DNA of 64,000 nt, from contig NZ_LR699119.1 in assembly GCF_902459485.1 (NCBI RefSeq), forward strand, positions 1 to 64,000, given 5' to 3'. The notes under the pieces are model-generated. The model had not been told where the DNA came from. It saw only the letters and a list, made by a program, of their open reading frames with translations, and did no database searches. The stretch is from Aquicella siphonis (GTDB lineage: Bacteria; Pseudomonadota; Gammaproteobacteria; DSM-16500). The position numbers were made by a program, and so were the translations under genes. Below are positions 43,490 through 53,133 of the stretch, piece after piece (the stretch's first letter is position 1; each line of letters begins with the position of its first letter).

Positions 43490-44842
43490 CTATGTTGTCT
43501 GTCTGCTCGAATGAATGGATTCCTGGCTGACCAGAGAAATGAATTCCTCATACTTGCCAGTGGCGCTCAGCGGAATTTCAGCATGATAGGTAATGGTGAT
43601 GTTGAAGGAAAATCCCAGGTTTCTTTGCAAAAATGCTTTTAACTGTTCTTCCTGCAGAAGAGTCAGCGGTTCGGAGACAACCGCCTTGTATTCAATGTCA
43701 TGAGGCGTGTGCTGCACGAACTGGAATTTCCTCACCGCCGAGGTGATGGCGTTTCTTTCGGCTCTTTCTCCCAGATAGGGAAAGCGCGATTCGCCGTCTG
43801 GCAGAATGAGCCGGTTGCGTTTACGCCCCAGGATTTTTTTAAGGACCGGCATTCCGCGCCCGCACGGGCAGGCTTCGCCGAATTCGGCATAATCGCCTAC
43901 CTCATAGCGAATCAGGGGGGTGGCATAATTCAGCAGCGCGGTCAGCAAGACTTTTCCGGGCTGTCCACTCTGGCAGGGGCGGTGTTGTTCATCGACAATT
44001 TCACAAATGACATGTTCAGTGTTGACGTGATAATTACCCGCTTCCGGACATTGCTGGGCAATATTGCCGATTTCTTCCGTGCTGTAGATGTCGGTGATTT
44101 TAACGCCTGGCCAGGCGTGTTCTATCATGCGCCGGTAGGCGGGATGGAATGTTTCGCCTGTGGTCCTGATTTCATCCAGCCAGGGAAGTTCAATGCGGCG
44201 GCTGACGCAATATTCTGCCAGGGCCGCGAGCTGAGAAGGGTATGACATCAGATAATGAGGCTGATATAACAACAAGGCATCGATCTGGCTGGGCGTGCTG
44301 CTCGCGACATTGATAAAAGTACTGGGTCCGGTCGTTTTGTATTTATTGACCGGCGGTCCCCACGTGGATTGTGCAAGGCCTTGGGGCGCTTCGGCAAAAC
44401 CTCTTTTGGCCCAGCGTATAGACATCAGTGTCTTGGTGAAATCCCGCTGGTGCCAGGCATGTTCCCTCAGCATCAAGGCATCATAAAATATACGCGTGAA
44501 ATCGGTACCCAAAACCTTGACAGGTTTTCCTGTTGAGCCGGATGTTTCCAGCGCAGAACAGCTGCCATGCTCCCCGGGAATTTTTTGGGAGATGAAATCC
44601 TCTCCCGCTTCCTGTATGTGTTCCCGTTTCAGCACAGGCAGTCTGGCGAGAATATTGTCGGGCTGAAAATCCTGGGAGTGGATATCCGCATAAAACCGTG
44701 CATAAAATGGCACGGTTTCACGGGCGTGCAAAATCAGCTGGCTCAAATGCTTTTGCTGTTTGTGCCGGATTTCCTCCGCCGTTAGCCACTGGGATTTCTC
44801 CAGTATGTTCAACAGCGCCGGCATCTGGTCGTTCATGATCAT
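43490..44842 (-). CDS. PaaK/CapK-like adenylate-forming enzyme
   Basis: This 450-residue member of the phenylacetate-CoA ligase-like branch of the ANL superfamily has the phosphate loop TSGSTGKPVKV and the A5-like DIYSTEEIGNIA. The zinc-like Cys pair is in CPCGRGMPVL and the C-terminal hinge in KILGRKRN. It should activate a carboxylic acid as the AMP ester, perhaps onto CoA. The substrate is unknown. It starts by ATGA overlap with the P450 gene, so the two act in one pathway. No carrier-protein gene is beside it. Confidence 0.85.
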   Translation of the reverse strand: MIMNDQMPALLNILEKSQWLTAEEIRHKQQKHLSQLILHARETVPFYARFYADIHSQDFQPDNILARLPVLKREHIQEAGEDFISQKIPGEHGSCSALETSGSTGKPVKVLGTDFTRIFYDALMLREHAWHQRDFTKTLMSIRWAKRGFAEAPQGLAQSTWGPPVNKYKTTGPSTFINVASSTPSQIDALLLYQPHYLMSYPSQLAALAEYCVSRRIELPWLDEIRTTGETFHPAYRRMIEHAWPGVKITDIYSTEEIGNIAQQCPEAGNYHVNTEHVICEIVDEQHRPCQSGQPGKVLLTALLNYATPLIRYEVGDYAEFGEACPCGRGMPVLKKILGRKRNRLILPDGESRFPYLGERAERNAITSAVRKFQFVQHTPHDIEYKAVVSEPLTLLQEEQLKAFLQRNLGFSFNITITYHAEIPLSATGKYEEFISLVSQESIHSSRQTT

Positions 44843-46020
44843 GCAGACTCAGGCCGGACGTGGACCATTAACTTGAAAAGATATCTAAGGGAGGAATTTC
44901 CCACCCATTCTGTTTGGTCACCCATCAGCCTGAATTGATTTAGATACGGAATCAGTTTTTGCAGGGCAATTTGCAGTTCCAGGCGCGCCAATAGCGCTCC
45001 CAGGCAGTTATGTATCCCCAGCCCAAAGGCGAGATGGCGGTTGTTCTTGCGTGTGATATCCAGCTTATCAGGATTATCAAAACGTTCGGGGTCGCGGTTG
45101 GCCGCGTTCAGCAGACCGACCACCAGTTGATTTTCAGGAATGATGATGTTGTTCACGACAACGGTTTCACTGGTCCAGCGGCTGATTTTATTCAGGGGTG
45201 ATTCAAAGCGCAAAATTTCTTCCACCGCGGATGCGGCCAGATCAGGGTTGGCCACTAACAAATTCCGCTGTTCAGGACTTTTCAATAATGCATTAAGCCC
45301 CAATCCCAGGGATAGCTGCACGGTCTCATGTCCGGCCAGCAGCAGGAATATGCAATTTGCTATCATGTCATCCGCATTAAGCTGATATTCATTTTTAATC
45401 CGTACAAGATCACTAATCCAGTCATTTTCAGGGTGTTGTTCCCTGGCATGAATTAATTCCCTGAAATACTGTTGTATCTCCACCATGACAGAATTGATGG
45501 AGGCGAAATCATCGGGTGATCCTCTATCCAGCGCGTTGACTATGGAAAGCGACCATTTTCTGAGAGTCAGATTGTCCAGGGTAGTTCCCAATAGTTTATT
45601 GATGACCCTGACTGGCAAGGGGTAGGCAAATTCCAGCATGAAATCAGCGGAGTTCTTTTGCAGCAAGGAGGCAAGCAAATCTTCGGCGACAGATTCGATA
45701 ATGCTTCTGGTGTCCTTGATAAAACGCGGATTCACCATGACACTTAACATTTCCCTTAAGCGTGTATGTTCAGGCGGGTCGTTAAATAGAGACCATTTGC
45801 CTATCACTTTGTCCAGTTCGGTTTCCGCCTTTTCCTGGTTGACATAACCAAACCGGCCGGGAGGGTGACGGGTGAAACGCGGGTCTGTGAACATCATTTT
45901 CACATCGTCATAACGGGTGAAGTGCCAGGTGCCGTTGGCATCCTGAAAAATCGGGCGTTGTTTTAGCATTTTACCATAAACAGGATAAGGATCTGAAAAC
46001 GCCGGAGAATTGTTAATCAT
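44839..46020 (-). CDS. Cytochrome P450
   Basis: This soluble 393-residue bacterial P450 has the I-helix AGHETV (oxygen activation), the ExxR-type K helix in the region around residue 265-285, and the heme loop FGLGIHNCLG with Cys339. No ferredoxin or reductase gene is adjacent, so electrons must come from elsewhere. It lies between a GNAT gene and an acyl-activating enzyme, which suggests hydroxylation of a small acyl or amino compound. Confidence 0.92.
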   Translation of the reverse strand: MINNSPAFSDPYPVYGKMLKQRPIFQDANGTWHFTRYDDVKMMFTDPRFTRHPPGRFGYVNQEKAETELDKVIGKWSLFNDPPEHTRLREMLSVMVNPRFIKDTRSIIESVAEDLLASLLQKNSADFMLEFAYPLPVRVINKLLGTTLDNLTLRKWSLSIVNALDRGSPDDFASINSVMVEIQQYFRELIHAREQHPENDWISDLVRIKNEYQLNADDMIANCIFLLLAGHETVQLSLGLGLNALLKSPEQRNLLVANPDLAASAVEEILRFESPLNKISRWTSETVVVNNIIIPENQLVVGLLNAANRDPERFDNPDKLDITRKNNRHLAFGLGIHNCLGALLARLELQIALQKLIPYLNQFRLMGDQTEWVGNSSLRYLFKLMVHVRPESA

Positions 46021-46079
46021 GGGAATGTTCCATCATCAGATAGAAGTATGAATGCAAGATACTGTTGATGCCAAAATCA

Positions 46080-46727
46080 TCATGCGCCTAATTTTTTCAC
46101 CACCAGTGCGGAATAATTGAGGCTGGGGCCATGGGGAAAATAATCGGCAATAACATGGTTTTTATCCGGAACATGAAATCCCAGGCGGCGGTATTTTTCA
46201 ATCAGAGGGTCTACACATCTTCCTTGCGATTGCTTGAATACATAGTCACTCGCCGAAATATTTTCATGTTTTTCAATGTAGCGTGAATAGCCCGGAAGCA
46301 GGCAGCCGCCTATCACATATTGTTTTCCCAGTTTTTTGCCTAATTCAACCACATGATTGACACCGCCGTTAAACAATTCGCTGACGTGCTGGGTGGGTTT
46401 GGTGGTGCCGGAGATGATATATAAGGCGTTGGCCCCGGTTTCAGAAGACATGGAATGATAACAATGCCTGACGACAGCTTCCCAGTTTTTAAAATTGGCT
46501 ACGTCACCCGGCATGTAATGGTAAGGATGGCAAATTATGCTGGCAATGATCCCGGTTTCATCTTCGGCTATAAAAAACCCCTGCTGGAATTTATCGATGC
46601 GCATTTTTAATGTTTCAGCGGATGCCCGGGCATCTACCGGCCATTCTTTTTCGAGTTCCAGTAATTGATCCATATCAGAGAATTCAACGCTGCGGATATG
46701 AAAAGGTGAAATGTTTTGTTTCAGCAT
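46080..46727 (-). CDS. GNAT-family N-acetyltransferase-like protein
   Basis: This 215-residue protein has a GNAT fold outline: an N-terminal strand-helix (HIRSVEFSDMDQLLELE), a central FFIAEDETGIIASIICHP strand pair, and a C-terminal HVVELGKKLGKQYVIGGCLLPGY motif resembling the acyl-CoA pyrophosphate loop region. The assignment is by pattern only. It is the first gene of the GNAT-P450-ligase operon, with GAGGGG before the ATG. Some GNATs in such operons make N-acyl amino acids. Confidence 0.65.
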   Translation of the reverse strand: MLKQNISPFHIRSVEFSDMDQLLELEKEWPVDARASAETLKMRIDKFQQGFFIAEDETGIIASIICHPYHYMPGDVANFKNWEAVVRHCYHSMSSETGANALYIISGTTKPTQHVSELFNGGVNHVVELGKKLGKQYVIGGCLLPGYSRYIEKHENISASDYVFKQSQGRCVDPLIEKYRRLGFHVPDKNHVIADYFPHGPSLNYSALVVKKLGA

Positions 46728-46776
46728 AAAACCCCTCGGTTTTTTTCGACTAATGGATGCGGTTACTCTACATACG

Positions 46777-46814
46777 AAAAAGAGAAAACTTATTGAAACA
46801 AGTTTTCTCTTTTC
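46777..46814 (-). terminator. Intrinsic terminator of the outer-membrane barrel gene
   Basis: A 13-bp perfect stem (arms 46778-46790 and 46801-46813) of AAAAGAGAAAACT and its complement, with a 10-base loop, runs into T residues on the minus strand. It is 26 bp past the stop of the 46840 gene. Confidence 0.85.
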
Positions 46815-46839
46815 GTCACGGTCAAACGGGAGTAATCAA

Positions 46840-47808
46840 TCAACCAAAGTGATAAATCAACTGTGCTGTCACTTGCTGGTCGCTTAAGTTCGCCTTGCTG
46901 GAATTGGTCATGTTGGCTCCAACCACCTGGCATCCTTCGTATATATCGCATGCCACATCGCTGGAAGAAGTGTTAGAGCTGGCTTTCACAGTGCGATAGA
47001 AAGAGTAGACATAGTCAGCGCCTACACCAAATGCCGGTGTCACCATCACTTCCATGCCTATACCCGCGCGGTAACCGATTTCGCTCTTCTTGCGTGAAGC
47101 GGTAAATGCGGATGTTGTTGATGTGGATGACGCGCCTGTTTCAATGCCGTCATTATAGCTATACGACGTGTTTCCAGCCGCGTTGAAAGAACCTTCGGTT
47201 TTGACCTTGAAAGTATTATAGTTGATGCCGCCTCTCAGATAGACTAACGCGGTCGGGGTAATCAGGAAGCCGGCTTTTAAATCCAGGAAGGGTTCAACGG
47301 AATTGCGGGTAGCCTTGGTTTTGGTAAACAGCGAATTGGCGTAATTTCCTGTGCCAAAGGCTTCCTGGCCGCTGTCTGTCACAGTCATGGTGGTGTTGGT
47401 AGTGGTGGTGTTTTTCAAGGTGGCGTCATTGGCACCCAGGAAGTTCAAGCCCAGTTCACCGCCCAGATAGGCATGGTTATCAAATACATAACCATAGCCA
47501 ACGAAGATGTTGCCCATGACACCATATTTATAGGTATTGGCTCTGGCATAATTGTTGACGGTGTTGCCAGGAGTTGGATTCAGCGGAGCCAGCGCAGGGA
47601 TGATAATATCAATCGCGGGCAGTTCGCTGACGCCGGCAGTGGTGCTGGACAGGTCGGACATTAAAGTGGTTGCGCCAAGGCCGACACCCAGGGTGAACCC
47701 GCTAAAACTGCAGGGACTGGCGTCAGAAGGCTGGGCCAATACCATGGAAGCAGGTGCGGCGGCTAACAGAAAAATCAGGCTTAATTTAAACGTAGGTTTC
47801 AATTCCAT
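46840..47808 (-). CDS. Outer-membrane beta-barrel protein
   Basis: This is a 322-residue protein with a signal peptide (to about residue 25, ending VLAQ). It has alternating amphipathic strands, long Thr/Asn/Ser-rich loops, and a C-terminal strand ending in an aromatic (QLIYHFG). Blocks such as GFTLGVGLGA, YGYVFDNHAYLGGELGLNF and YLRGGINYN are typical of OmpA-like/porin-type eight-strand barrels in Legionella and Coxiella. The start at 47808 has GGAG nine bases upstream. 47823 lacks one. Confidence 0.8.
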   Translation of the reverse strand: MELKPTFKLSLIFLLAAAPASMVLAQPSDASPCSFSGFTLGVGLGATTLMSDLSSTTAGVSELPAIDIIIPALAPLNPTPGNTVNNYARANTYKYGVMGNIFVGYGYVFDNHAYLGGELGLNFLGANDATLKNTTTTNTTMTVTDSGQEAFGTGNYANSLFTKTKATRNSVEPFLDLKAGFLITPTALVYLRGGINYNTFKVKTEGSFNAAGNTSYSYNDGIETGASSTSTTSAFTASRKKSEIGYRAGIGMEVMVTPAFGVGADYVYSFYRTVKASSNTSSSDVACDIYEGCQVVGANMTNSSKANLSDQQVTAQLIYHFG

Positions 47809-47945
47809 TGACGTAGACTCCATTATTCAAACAAAAGGGATAAACATAAAGTTATGTAACATGAGAGCATATTTTACATGGGATAGTCAATTATTGAATA
47901 GATTATTTTACTGTAATGCTGGCAAAAGGTGTTAAATAATATCGG

Positions 47946-50117
47946 CTAGACGGTCGTCTTGCGGATATTCTTTTTGGTAGGCGCCTTGATCAAGTCCAGA
48001 AAAATCATCAGGGCCAGTTGCTCGCGTTCACGTAATTTTTCAAAATACTCATCTTCGAACAGTGTCTTGGCATGCGTTTCAAGCAGGTTGGCGGGAATAA
48101 AGGCATTAATATCGTCCAGGTATTTGTCCCAGCCGGGGTCTTTCAGATATTCCGTCATGGCCTGGGTGATGGCCTGATCCAGCGTGGAAGTCAAAAATGA
48201 TATCAATCCCCGGTCTGTTTTCGTGATGGTGTCGACAAACAGTCTGGCATCTTCTTCGTTGCCCCACTCGCTCCATGCGTAAAGAATGTCAAGTAATTTG
48301 GGGTGATCTGTCAGGCTGCCGTTCTTCGCCCATCCTTCTATGCGTTTGACCGTCATCTTTTTCAGGGAATCCAGATGTTCGGGTGCGAGATCGCGAAATT
48401 CCCGCGGCACGAACGTATCGGTTTCTTCAATATGCTCCCGGCTTTGTTCACGCAACTCATGGATGATGATGTAAAGACTTTTACTCGCGTTCGCGATGGC
48501 GTTTTGCAAGATGACGAAACGCTCTTCGGGGGTCTGAAAACGCCGCAGCAAACCATGAATGATACGGTGAATGCGCATGGGTGTGTCCAGGCTGAGCGTG
48601 TCGCTCAATCCCTGGGGAAACAGGTCGCCATTATCCAGTAACGCACTGATGACAGCCTGGATATCGCGGCGGGGGAGGCTGGTCAATACCTTGCTGTCCA
48701 GCATATCCAGGAATTTCGTGATGCGTTCATCCTGATTGAGGCGGGTCAAAGCCTGGTCAAATGTTTCGGCGTCGGAAGCCAGGGACAAGATGGTGTCAAA
48801 CTCGGATTCCGGTATCTGGCCCACTTGCATGGACAGTCGGAAGTAAATGTCAAAGGCGTCCGGGCTGCATATTCTACGCAATTTGCGCGCGGTGGCGTCG
48901 GAGTGATAAAAGGCTTCATCGGGATGATAAATATGCCGTATGCGCGGAAACAGGCGCATGATCAAATCCAGCAAAACCTCGCGCGGCACGCGCTGAGTGC
49001 GCGAGAGAATTTCTTCACAGCGGCTTTTGTCCTTTTTTAATTGTTCCTTGTCCAGCACGTAGACATGATCGAGTAAATCCGTGAACAAATCCTTGTTTTC
49101 CCGTATGCCGAAATAGACATCGGGTGTAAACACTTCTATGGCGGTCAGGGCGAAAAAATCCACCGGATTGACCAGGTCGCGCAGGCGTGAGTAACTGAAG
49201 TTCAATGTGTTGACATAGCGGGTGATGTCGCGGCAATTTTCGAAAAAATATTTCAGGGAAGAATAATAGATGTCTGCCCAGTATTCTATGTTCCAGGCAT
49301 CTTCCGGCACCATCGCGACAATGTCGCTCAGTCTGTCCGAAAAGATTTTTTCAATGTCTTGCTGCAGGATAGGCGGGATGTCGAAAGGAAGCTGCACGAT
49401 TTTTTCAACATATTCTTCTCCGCCTATGCCATCCAGTTTATTGATGGCGTGCACGACATAATCCTTGTCAAACGCCAGCAGGTAAGCGGTGTTGGCGTAA
49501 TCTCCCATGGATTTCACAATCTGAAAAATTTGTTTGATCTCGTAATCGTAAAGACGGGAAATATTATCAATAATGATGATGATCTTGTGTTTTTGCTGGC
49601 GCAGCAATTCATTCAGTTCCGCCTTGATCAGGGTAAGATCGCGGCCCGATTCCCAGGCGTAGACATCTTCCTGCTTTCTGAAGGTGAGTCTGTCCAGCAG
49701 GCTGCGGCGGCTTCTGAGCGGCTTGGGGACTGGTTTCTGGGTGAAATAGGAAACGTATAATTCCAGCAGGTGGATGATACGGTCGGAGTTTTCCAGGTAG
49801 GGAACGCTGCGCAGTGTAGAGGATAACCGGCGGAAAAAGCTGTAAATCAACTGATTCTGACCTGAATAACTCCAGGGGCTGAAATTAAGAACAATGGGTT
49901 TTTCGTTATCTTCCATGTTTGTGGCTGCAAAATTCAACTCCTGAACAACCAGATTAATCACTGATGTTTTACCTACGCCCCAGCCTCCGTACAATCCTAT
50001 GACCAGACTGTCAGGGTCTTTATGATCAAGCATGCAGCGCGCCAGGTATTTCGCGAACAGAGACCGGCCCAGTCTGTCCTGCTCGCTTTTCGTGATGGGA
50101 CGGTCGGCATCAAACAC
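47946..50117 (-). CDS. KAP-family P-loop NTPase
   Basis: This is a 723-residue STAND-like NTPase. Walker A is GGWGVGKTS (44-52), followed by the KAP-specific FSPWSYSGQ block. Walker B is IIIIIDNISRL (179-189), where the usual second acid is Asn, and the sensor-like AFDKDYV follows. The rest is helical without clear membrane segments, unlike many KAP proteins. KAP NTPases occur in phage-defence and membrane-signalling settings, and no partner is evident here. It starts with GTG behind AAGGAG. Between this and epmB is a 307-bp gap with nothing recognised. Confidence 0.78.
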   Translation of the reverse strand: MFDADRPITKSEQDRLGRSLFAKYLARCMLDHKDPDSLVIGLYGGWGVGKTSVINLVVQELNFAATNMEDNEKPIVLNFSPWSYSGQNQLIYSFFRRLSSTLRSVPYLENSDRIIHLLELYVSYFTQKPVPKPLRSRRSLLDRLTFRKQEDVYAWESGRDLTLIKAELNELLRQQKHKIIIIIDNISRLYDYEIKQIFQIVKSMGDYANTAYLLAFDKDYVVHAINKLDGIGGEEYVEKIVQLPFDIPPILQQDIEKIFSDRLSDIVAMVPEDAWNIEYWADIYYSSLKYFFENCRDITRYVNTLNFSYSRLRDLVNPVDFFALTAIEVFTPDVYFGIRENKDLFTDLLDHVYVLDKEQLKKDKSRCEEILSRTQRVPREVLLDLIMRLFPRIRHIYHPDEAFYHSDATARKLRRICSPDAFDIYFRLSMQVGQIPESEFDTILSLASDAETFDQALTRLNQDERITKFLDMLDSKVLTSLPRRDIQAVISALLDNGDLFPQGLSDTLSLDTPMRIHRIIHGLLRRFQTPEERFVILQNAIANASKSLYIIIHELREQSREHIEETDTFVPREFRDLAPEHLDSLKKMTVKRIEGWAKNGSLTDHPKLLDILYAWSEWGNEEDARLFVDTITKTDRGLISFLTSTLDQAITQAMTEYLKDPGWDKYLDDINAFIPANLLETHAKTLFEDEYFEKLREREQLALMIFLDLIKAPTKKNIRKTTV

Positions 50118-50424
50118 GGGCTCACTCCTTCCGTTTGATTAATAGACCTCTCTAGAAAACATTATAGCAATGTTTTGGCTGTGGAGGGATTTAAGGCCCG
50201 GCATCAAGCGGATAAAGTTCAATTTTTTCAATAACTTGAATTCATTATAGCGAATGTGTTTCCCGTTAGGTGCGTGCCCGGTTTGGATTTGGGCACGCAT
50301 GGCGGCCGCAAGCCGGGATACGGGAGAGAGTTTTGCCGCACGAAGTCCTGTTTATTCAGGCAATATTCTGGTAAGTTCCCGCATCTTGTTGACCACTTCT
50401 CTGAATTAAGAATGCGGACTCTCT
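50118..50424. other. 307-bp gap between the KAP NTPase and epmB
   Basis: This gap holds the divergent promoters. The KAP-proximal 60 bp contain TATAATG on the minus strand (50159-50165), a plausible -10 element. No open frame, repeat or RNA gene is recognised. Confidence 0.35.
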
Positions 50425-51438
50425 ATGCCTGGGTTGACTGAAAAATACACATGGCAGAAAGCATTATCGGATCTGGTGACCGACCCAAGGGAATTGCTGG
50501 AATTACTGGACCTGGATCCTGGCTTGCTGGATGCGGCGAAAGCGGCTGCGCGCGTGTTTCCTCTCAAGGTTCCTCGCGGTTTTCTGGCGCGCATTCGCAA
50601 AGGCGATCCCCATGATCCGCTATTGCTGCAAATCCTTCCGTTAGGCGCGGAGTTACAGGAAACAGAAGGATTTGACAGAGATCCTCTGGGAGAGGCGGCG
50701 GTGAATCCAGTGCCTGGATTGCTGCACAAGTATCATGGCAGGGTGCTGGTGACGTTAACCGGCGCTTGTGCTGTCCATTGCCGCTATTGTTTCCGCCGAT
50801 ATTTCCCTTATGAAGAAAATAACCCCGGCAGCATGGGATGGGAAAGTATTTTTGCTTATATCAGGCAAAATCCTGCCATTAGCGAAGTGATTTTAAGCGG
50901 GGGTGACCCTCTTGCAGTCAATGACAGGCTGTTACAGCGTTTTAGCGATCAGTTAAGCGGAATCCCGCATGTTATCCGGCTGCGGATTCATACAAGGTTG
51001 CCCATTGTCCTGCCGGAAAGAATCACACCGGAACTGTTGGCATGGCTGACGAATGTGAAGATGAAAGCCATTGTTGTTGTGCATGCAAATCATCCCCATG
51101 AAATCAGCCCGGATGTAAAAGAGGGATTGAATTTGTTGCGGTTCACGGGAGTGACGCTCCTGAATCAGACGGTATTACTGAAAGGAGTGAATGATAGCGC
51201 GCGCGTGCTTTCTGATTTGAGTGAAGCATTGTTCGCATGCGGCGTGCTGCCTTATTATCTGCATAGGCTGGACAAGGTGCGAGGCGCCGCGCATTTTGAT
51301 GTGCCTCCAGAAACCGCGAATGCATTGCATGCGGAAATTTCAAGGGAATTGCCCGGCTACCTGGTCCCCAGGTTGGTTTGCGAAGAAGCGGGAGCCGGCT
51401 CCAAGACGGTTTTATCAACCGGGTTGTACACAGGTTAA
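50425..51438 (+). CDS. epmB: EF-P beta-lysylation protein EpmB (lysine 2,3-aminomutase-like)
   Basis: This 337-residue radical-SAM enzyme converts lysine to beta-lysine for attachment to EF-P. The cluster motif is Cys115-X3-Cys119-X2-Cys122 (GACAVHCRYCFRRYF). SGGDPLAVND and the PLP-lysine region near the C-terminus follow (SKTVLSTG). At 337 residues it matches EpmB and not the longer clostridial aminomutase. epmA and efp are not in the window. An imperfect second group of DnaA-box-like sequences lies downstream (51423-51531). Confidence 0.92.
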   Translation: MPGLTEKYTWQKALSDLVTDPRELLELLDLDPGLLDAAKAAARVFPLKVPRGFLARIRKGDPHDPLLLQILPLGAELQETEGFDRDPLGEAAVNPVPGLLHKYHGRVLVTLTGACAVHCRYCFRRYFPYEENNPGSMGWESIFAYIRQNPAISEVILSGGDPLAVNDRLLQRFSDQLSGIPHVIRLRIHTRLPIVLPERITPELLAWLTNVKMKAIVVVHANHPHEISPDVKEGLNLLRFTGVTLLNQTVLLKGVNDSARVLSDLSEALFACGVLPYYLHRLDKVRGAAHFDVPPETANALHAEISRELPGYLVPRLVCEEAGAGSKTVLSTGLYTG

Positions 51439-51509
51439 AATTTTTACATATCTCGCCAAGCCCCGATGCTGCCGTCTTTCCCCAGCTTATCAGAAACTTA
51501 CCCAAAGAC

Positions 51510-51518
51510 TTATCCACA
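51510..51518 (+). promoter_or_regulatory. Consensus DnaA box downstream of epmB
   Basis: TTATCCACA matches the E. coli R1 box exactly. One-mismatch relatives lie nearby: TTGTACACA (51423-51431) and, on the minus strand, TTACTCACA (51523-51531). Confidence 0.35.
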
Positions 51519-51558
51519 GAATCTGTGAGTAACTTAAGGTGTCGCGAAATGATCCTGC

Positions 51559-52485
51559 TTATTCATTTTTGCCCCATTTCATATTAGTGCTTGTTGTTTC
51601 ATGTATTAATCTGATTAATTCTTCTTTATGTTTTTCTGCCCAGACACGTAAAGATAACCCCTTACGATTTAATAAAAGAGAAATATCATCTTTTACATCG
51701 CCAATATAACTCATTCTTCCATCTTCAATTTGTTCACAAGTTTCAGCGACACTAAAAAAGTATGGATCTATGGTTTTGGGATCACCGCCCATATCAGGAA
51801 TAAACAAATTTGCTGAACGAGGAGATGCTATGACTTTAGTGCCAATGACTTCCGAGATGACGTCTGCCACTTGATAAATATCTAGGGATTCCGTTGAAAA
51901 CCAATAATCTTTCCCATGATGTTTGTTTTCGCCTTCCTTGAGTATGGTTGCGGCCGCTTCAGCTACATCTTCTAAGGCAATCCAGCCGCAGGGTTTTGTT
52001 GTATACCAGCGTAATTCATTTCCCGTTAAAACAGAAAATGCCGTTAGATTTTGCAGAAAACAATTGGGATGCAAAAAGGTCCATTTTAATGGGGTATTTT
52101 TTATATAGACTTCTATCATTTGATGCCAGGCAAAATGAGGAGCTGTACAATTCCATGCTCTAGAAAAAACACCGAGGTGCACAACATGTTTAACACCGGC
52201 GGTGATTGCTGCATCAATGATGGTTTTACTTTGCACTAACATGGAAACGGAATAACCTGTTAAAAGAAATAACCTATCTATATCTTGTAAGACGCCGGCA
52301 AACGTTTGTGGATTATCCAGGTCAATATAAACCGCTTGCCTGTATAGCTTGGAAAGTTGATCTAATTTTTCTTTTTTTCTTGTTCCAACAATCAACTCCA
52401 GGGAGGAATCGTCTTTTAAATGATCACCAAGCAGTTTGCCTACTTGTCCTGTTGCTCCTAAAACCAAAACCTTGGGTTTAGACAT
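51559..52485 (-). CDS. NmrA-like NAD(P)-binding oxidoreductase or sensor
   Basis: This 308-residue atypical SDR of the NmrA/HSCARG type has GATGQVGKLLGDHL at the N-terminus, DIDRLFLLTGYSV, VKHVVHLGVFS and HPNCFLQNLT. The Tyr-Lys catalytic pair of classical SDRs is not evident. It is much richer in A+T than the surrounding genes, and with the VOC gene opposite it looks recently acquired. AAAGGA precedes the ATG at 52485. The substrate is unknown. Confidence 0.8.
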   Translation of the reverse strand: MSKPKVLVLGATGQVGKLLGDHLKDDSSLELIVGTRKKEKLDQLSKLYRQAVYIDLDNPQTFAGVLQDIDRLFLLTGYSVSMLVQSKTIIDAAITAGVKHVVHLGVFSRAWNCTAPHFAWHQMIEVYIKNTPLKWTFLHPNCFLQNLTAFSVLTGNELRWYTTKPCGWIALEDVAEAAATILKEGENKHHGKDYWFSTESLDIYQVADVISEVIGTKVIASPRSANLFIPDMGGDPKTIDPYFFSVAETCEQIEDGRMSYIGDVKDDISLLLNRKGLSLRVWAEKHKEELIRLIHETTSTNMKWGKNE

Positions 52486-52662
52486 GTTACATCCTTTCAT
52501 AAAATTGACGATATGTTTTAATATTACCTTGGGAATACTTTTTCCGCGACAATTAGTAGAAGGAAGATGTTGTGAAATGATTTTAAAAATGCGGAACGTT
52601 TAAATTTACATGAAATAACAATACTATTCCTGGGCATTGACCATTTTTATTAAGGACTCTTC

Positions 52663-53133
52663 ATGACTACTATTTCATTTTCGCGATTAAATTGGTTTGA
52701 TAATGTGAATGAAAGACCGCATCCATGGCCAGGATTAAATTGGTTGACAGCTATGTTAGTGGTGACCGATGTGAAACAAGCCATGAATTTTTATGAAGAG
52801 GTTTTTGGTATTGTGCCAATTTTTGAATTGCCAGAGGAATCGGGAAAAATAATTTTTGCCCGAATGCGTTATAGAGGAATAAATTTCACGTTAAATCAAG
52901 AAGGGTCATTTAATCTTGAGGGAAAGGCACCTCTGACCACTAATACAATTCCTCCATTCGTCTTTTATTTATATGTTGATAATGTAGATGAAGTTTACAC
53001 GACAGCATTACAAAAAGGCTGCAAATCAATCGAAGAGCCGCATATGGAGTTTTGGGGCGATAAAAAAGCACGTTTAGCCGATCCCTTTGGGTATATTTGG
53101 GATATCGCTTTGAAGCTCAATGAAATGAGTTAA
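52663..53133 (+). CDS. VOC-superfamily (glyoxalase/bleomycin-resistance-like) protein
   Basis: This 156-residue protein has two beta-alpha-beta-beta-beta units (about 28-80 and 95-150). The characteristic blocks are AMLVVTDVKQAMNFYEEVFG and DPFGYIWDIALK. The metal ligands are not all assignable. It is divergent from the NmrA-like gene, AT-rich like it, and has AAGGA upstream. Members range from dioxygenases to antibiotic-binding proteins, so the function is open. Confidence 0.82.
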   Translation: MTTISFSRLNWFDNVNERPHPWPGLNWLTAMLVVTDVKQAMNFYEEVFGIVPIFELPEESGKIIFARMRYRGINFTLNQEGSFNLEGKAPLTTNTIPPFVFYLYVDNVDEVYTTALQKGCKSIEEPHMEFWGDKKARLADPFGYIWDIALKLNEMS

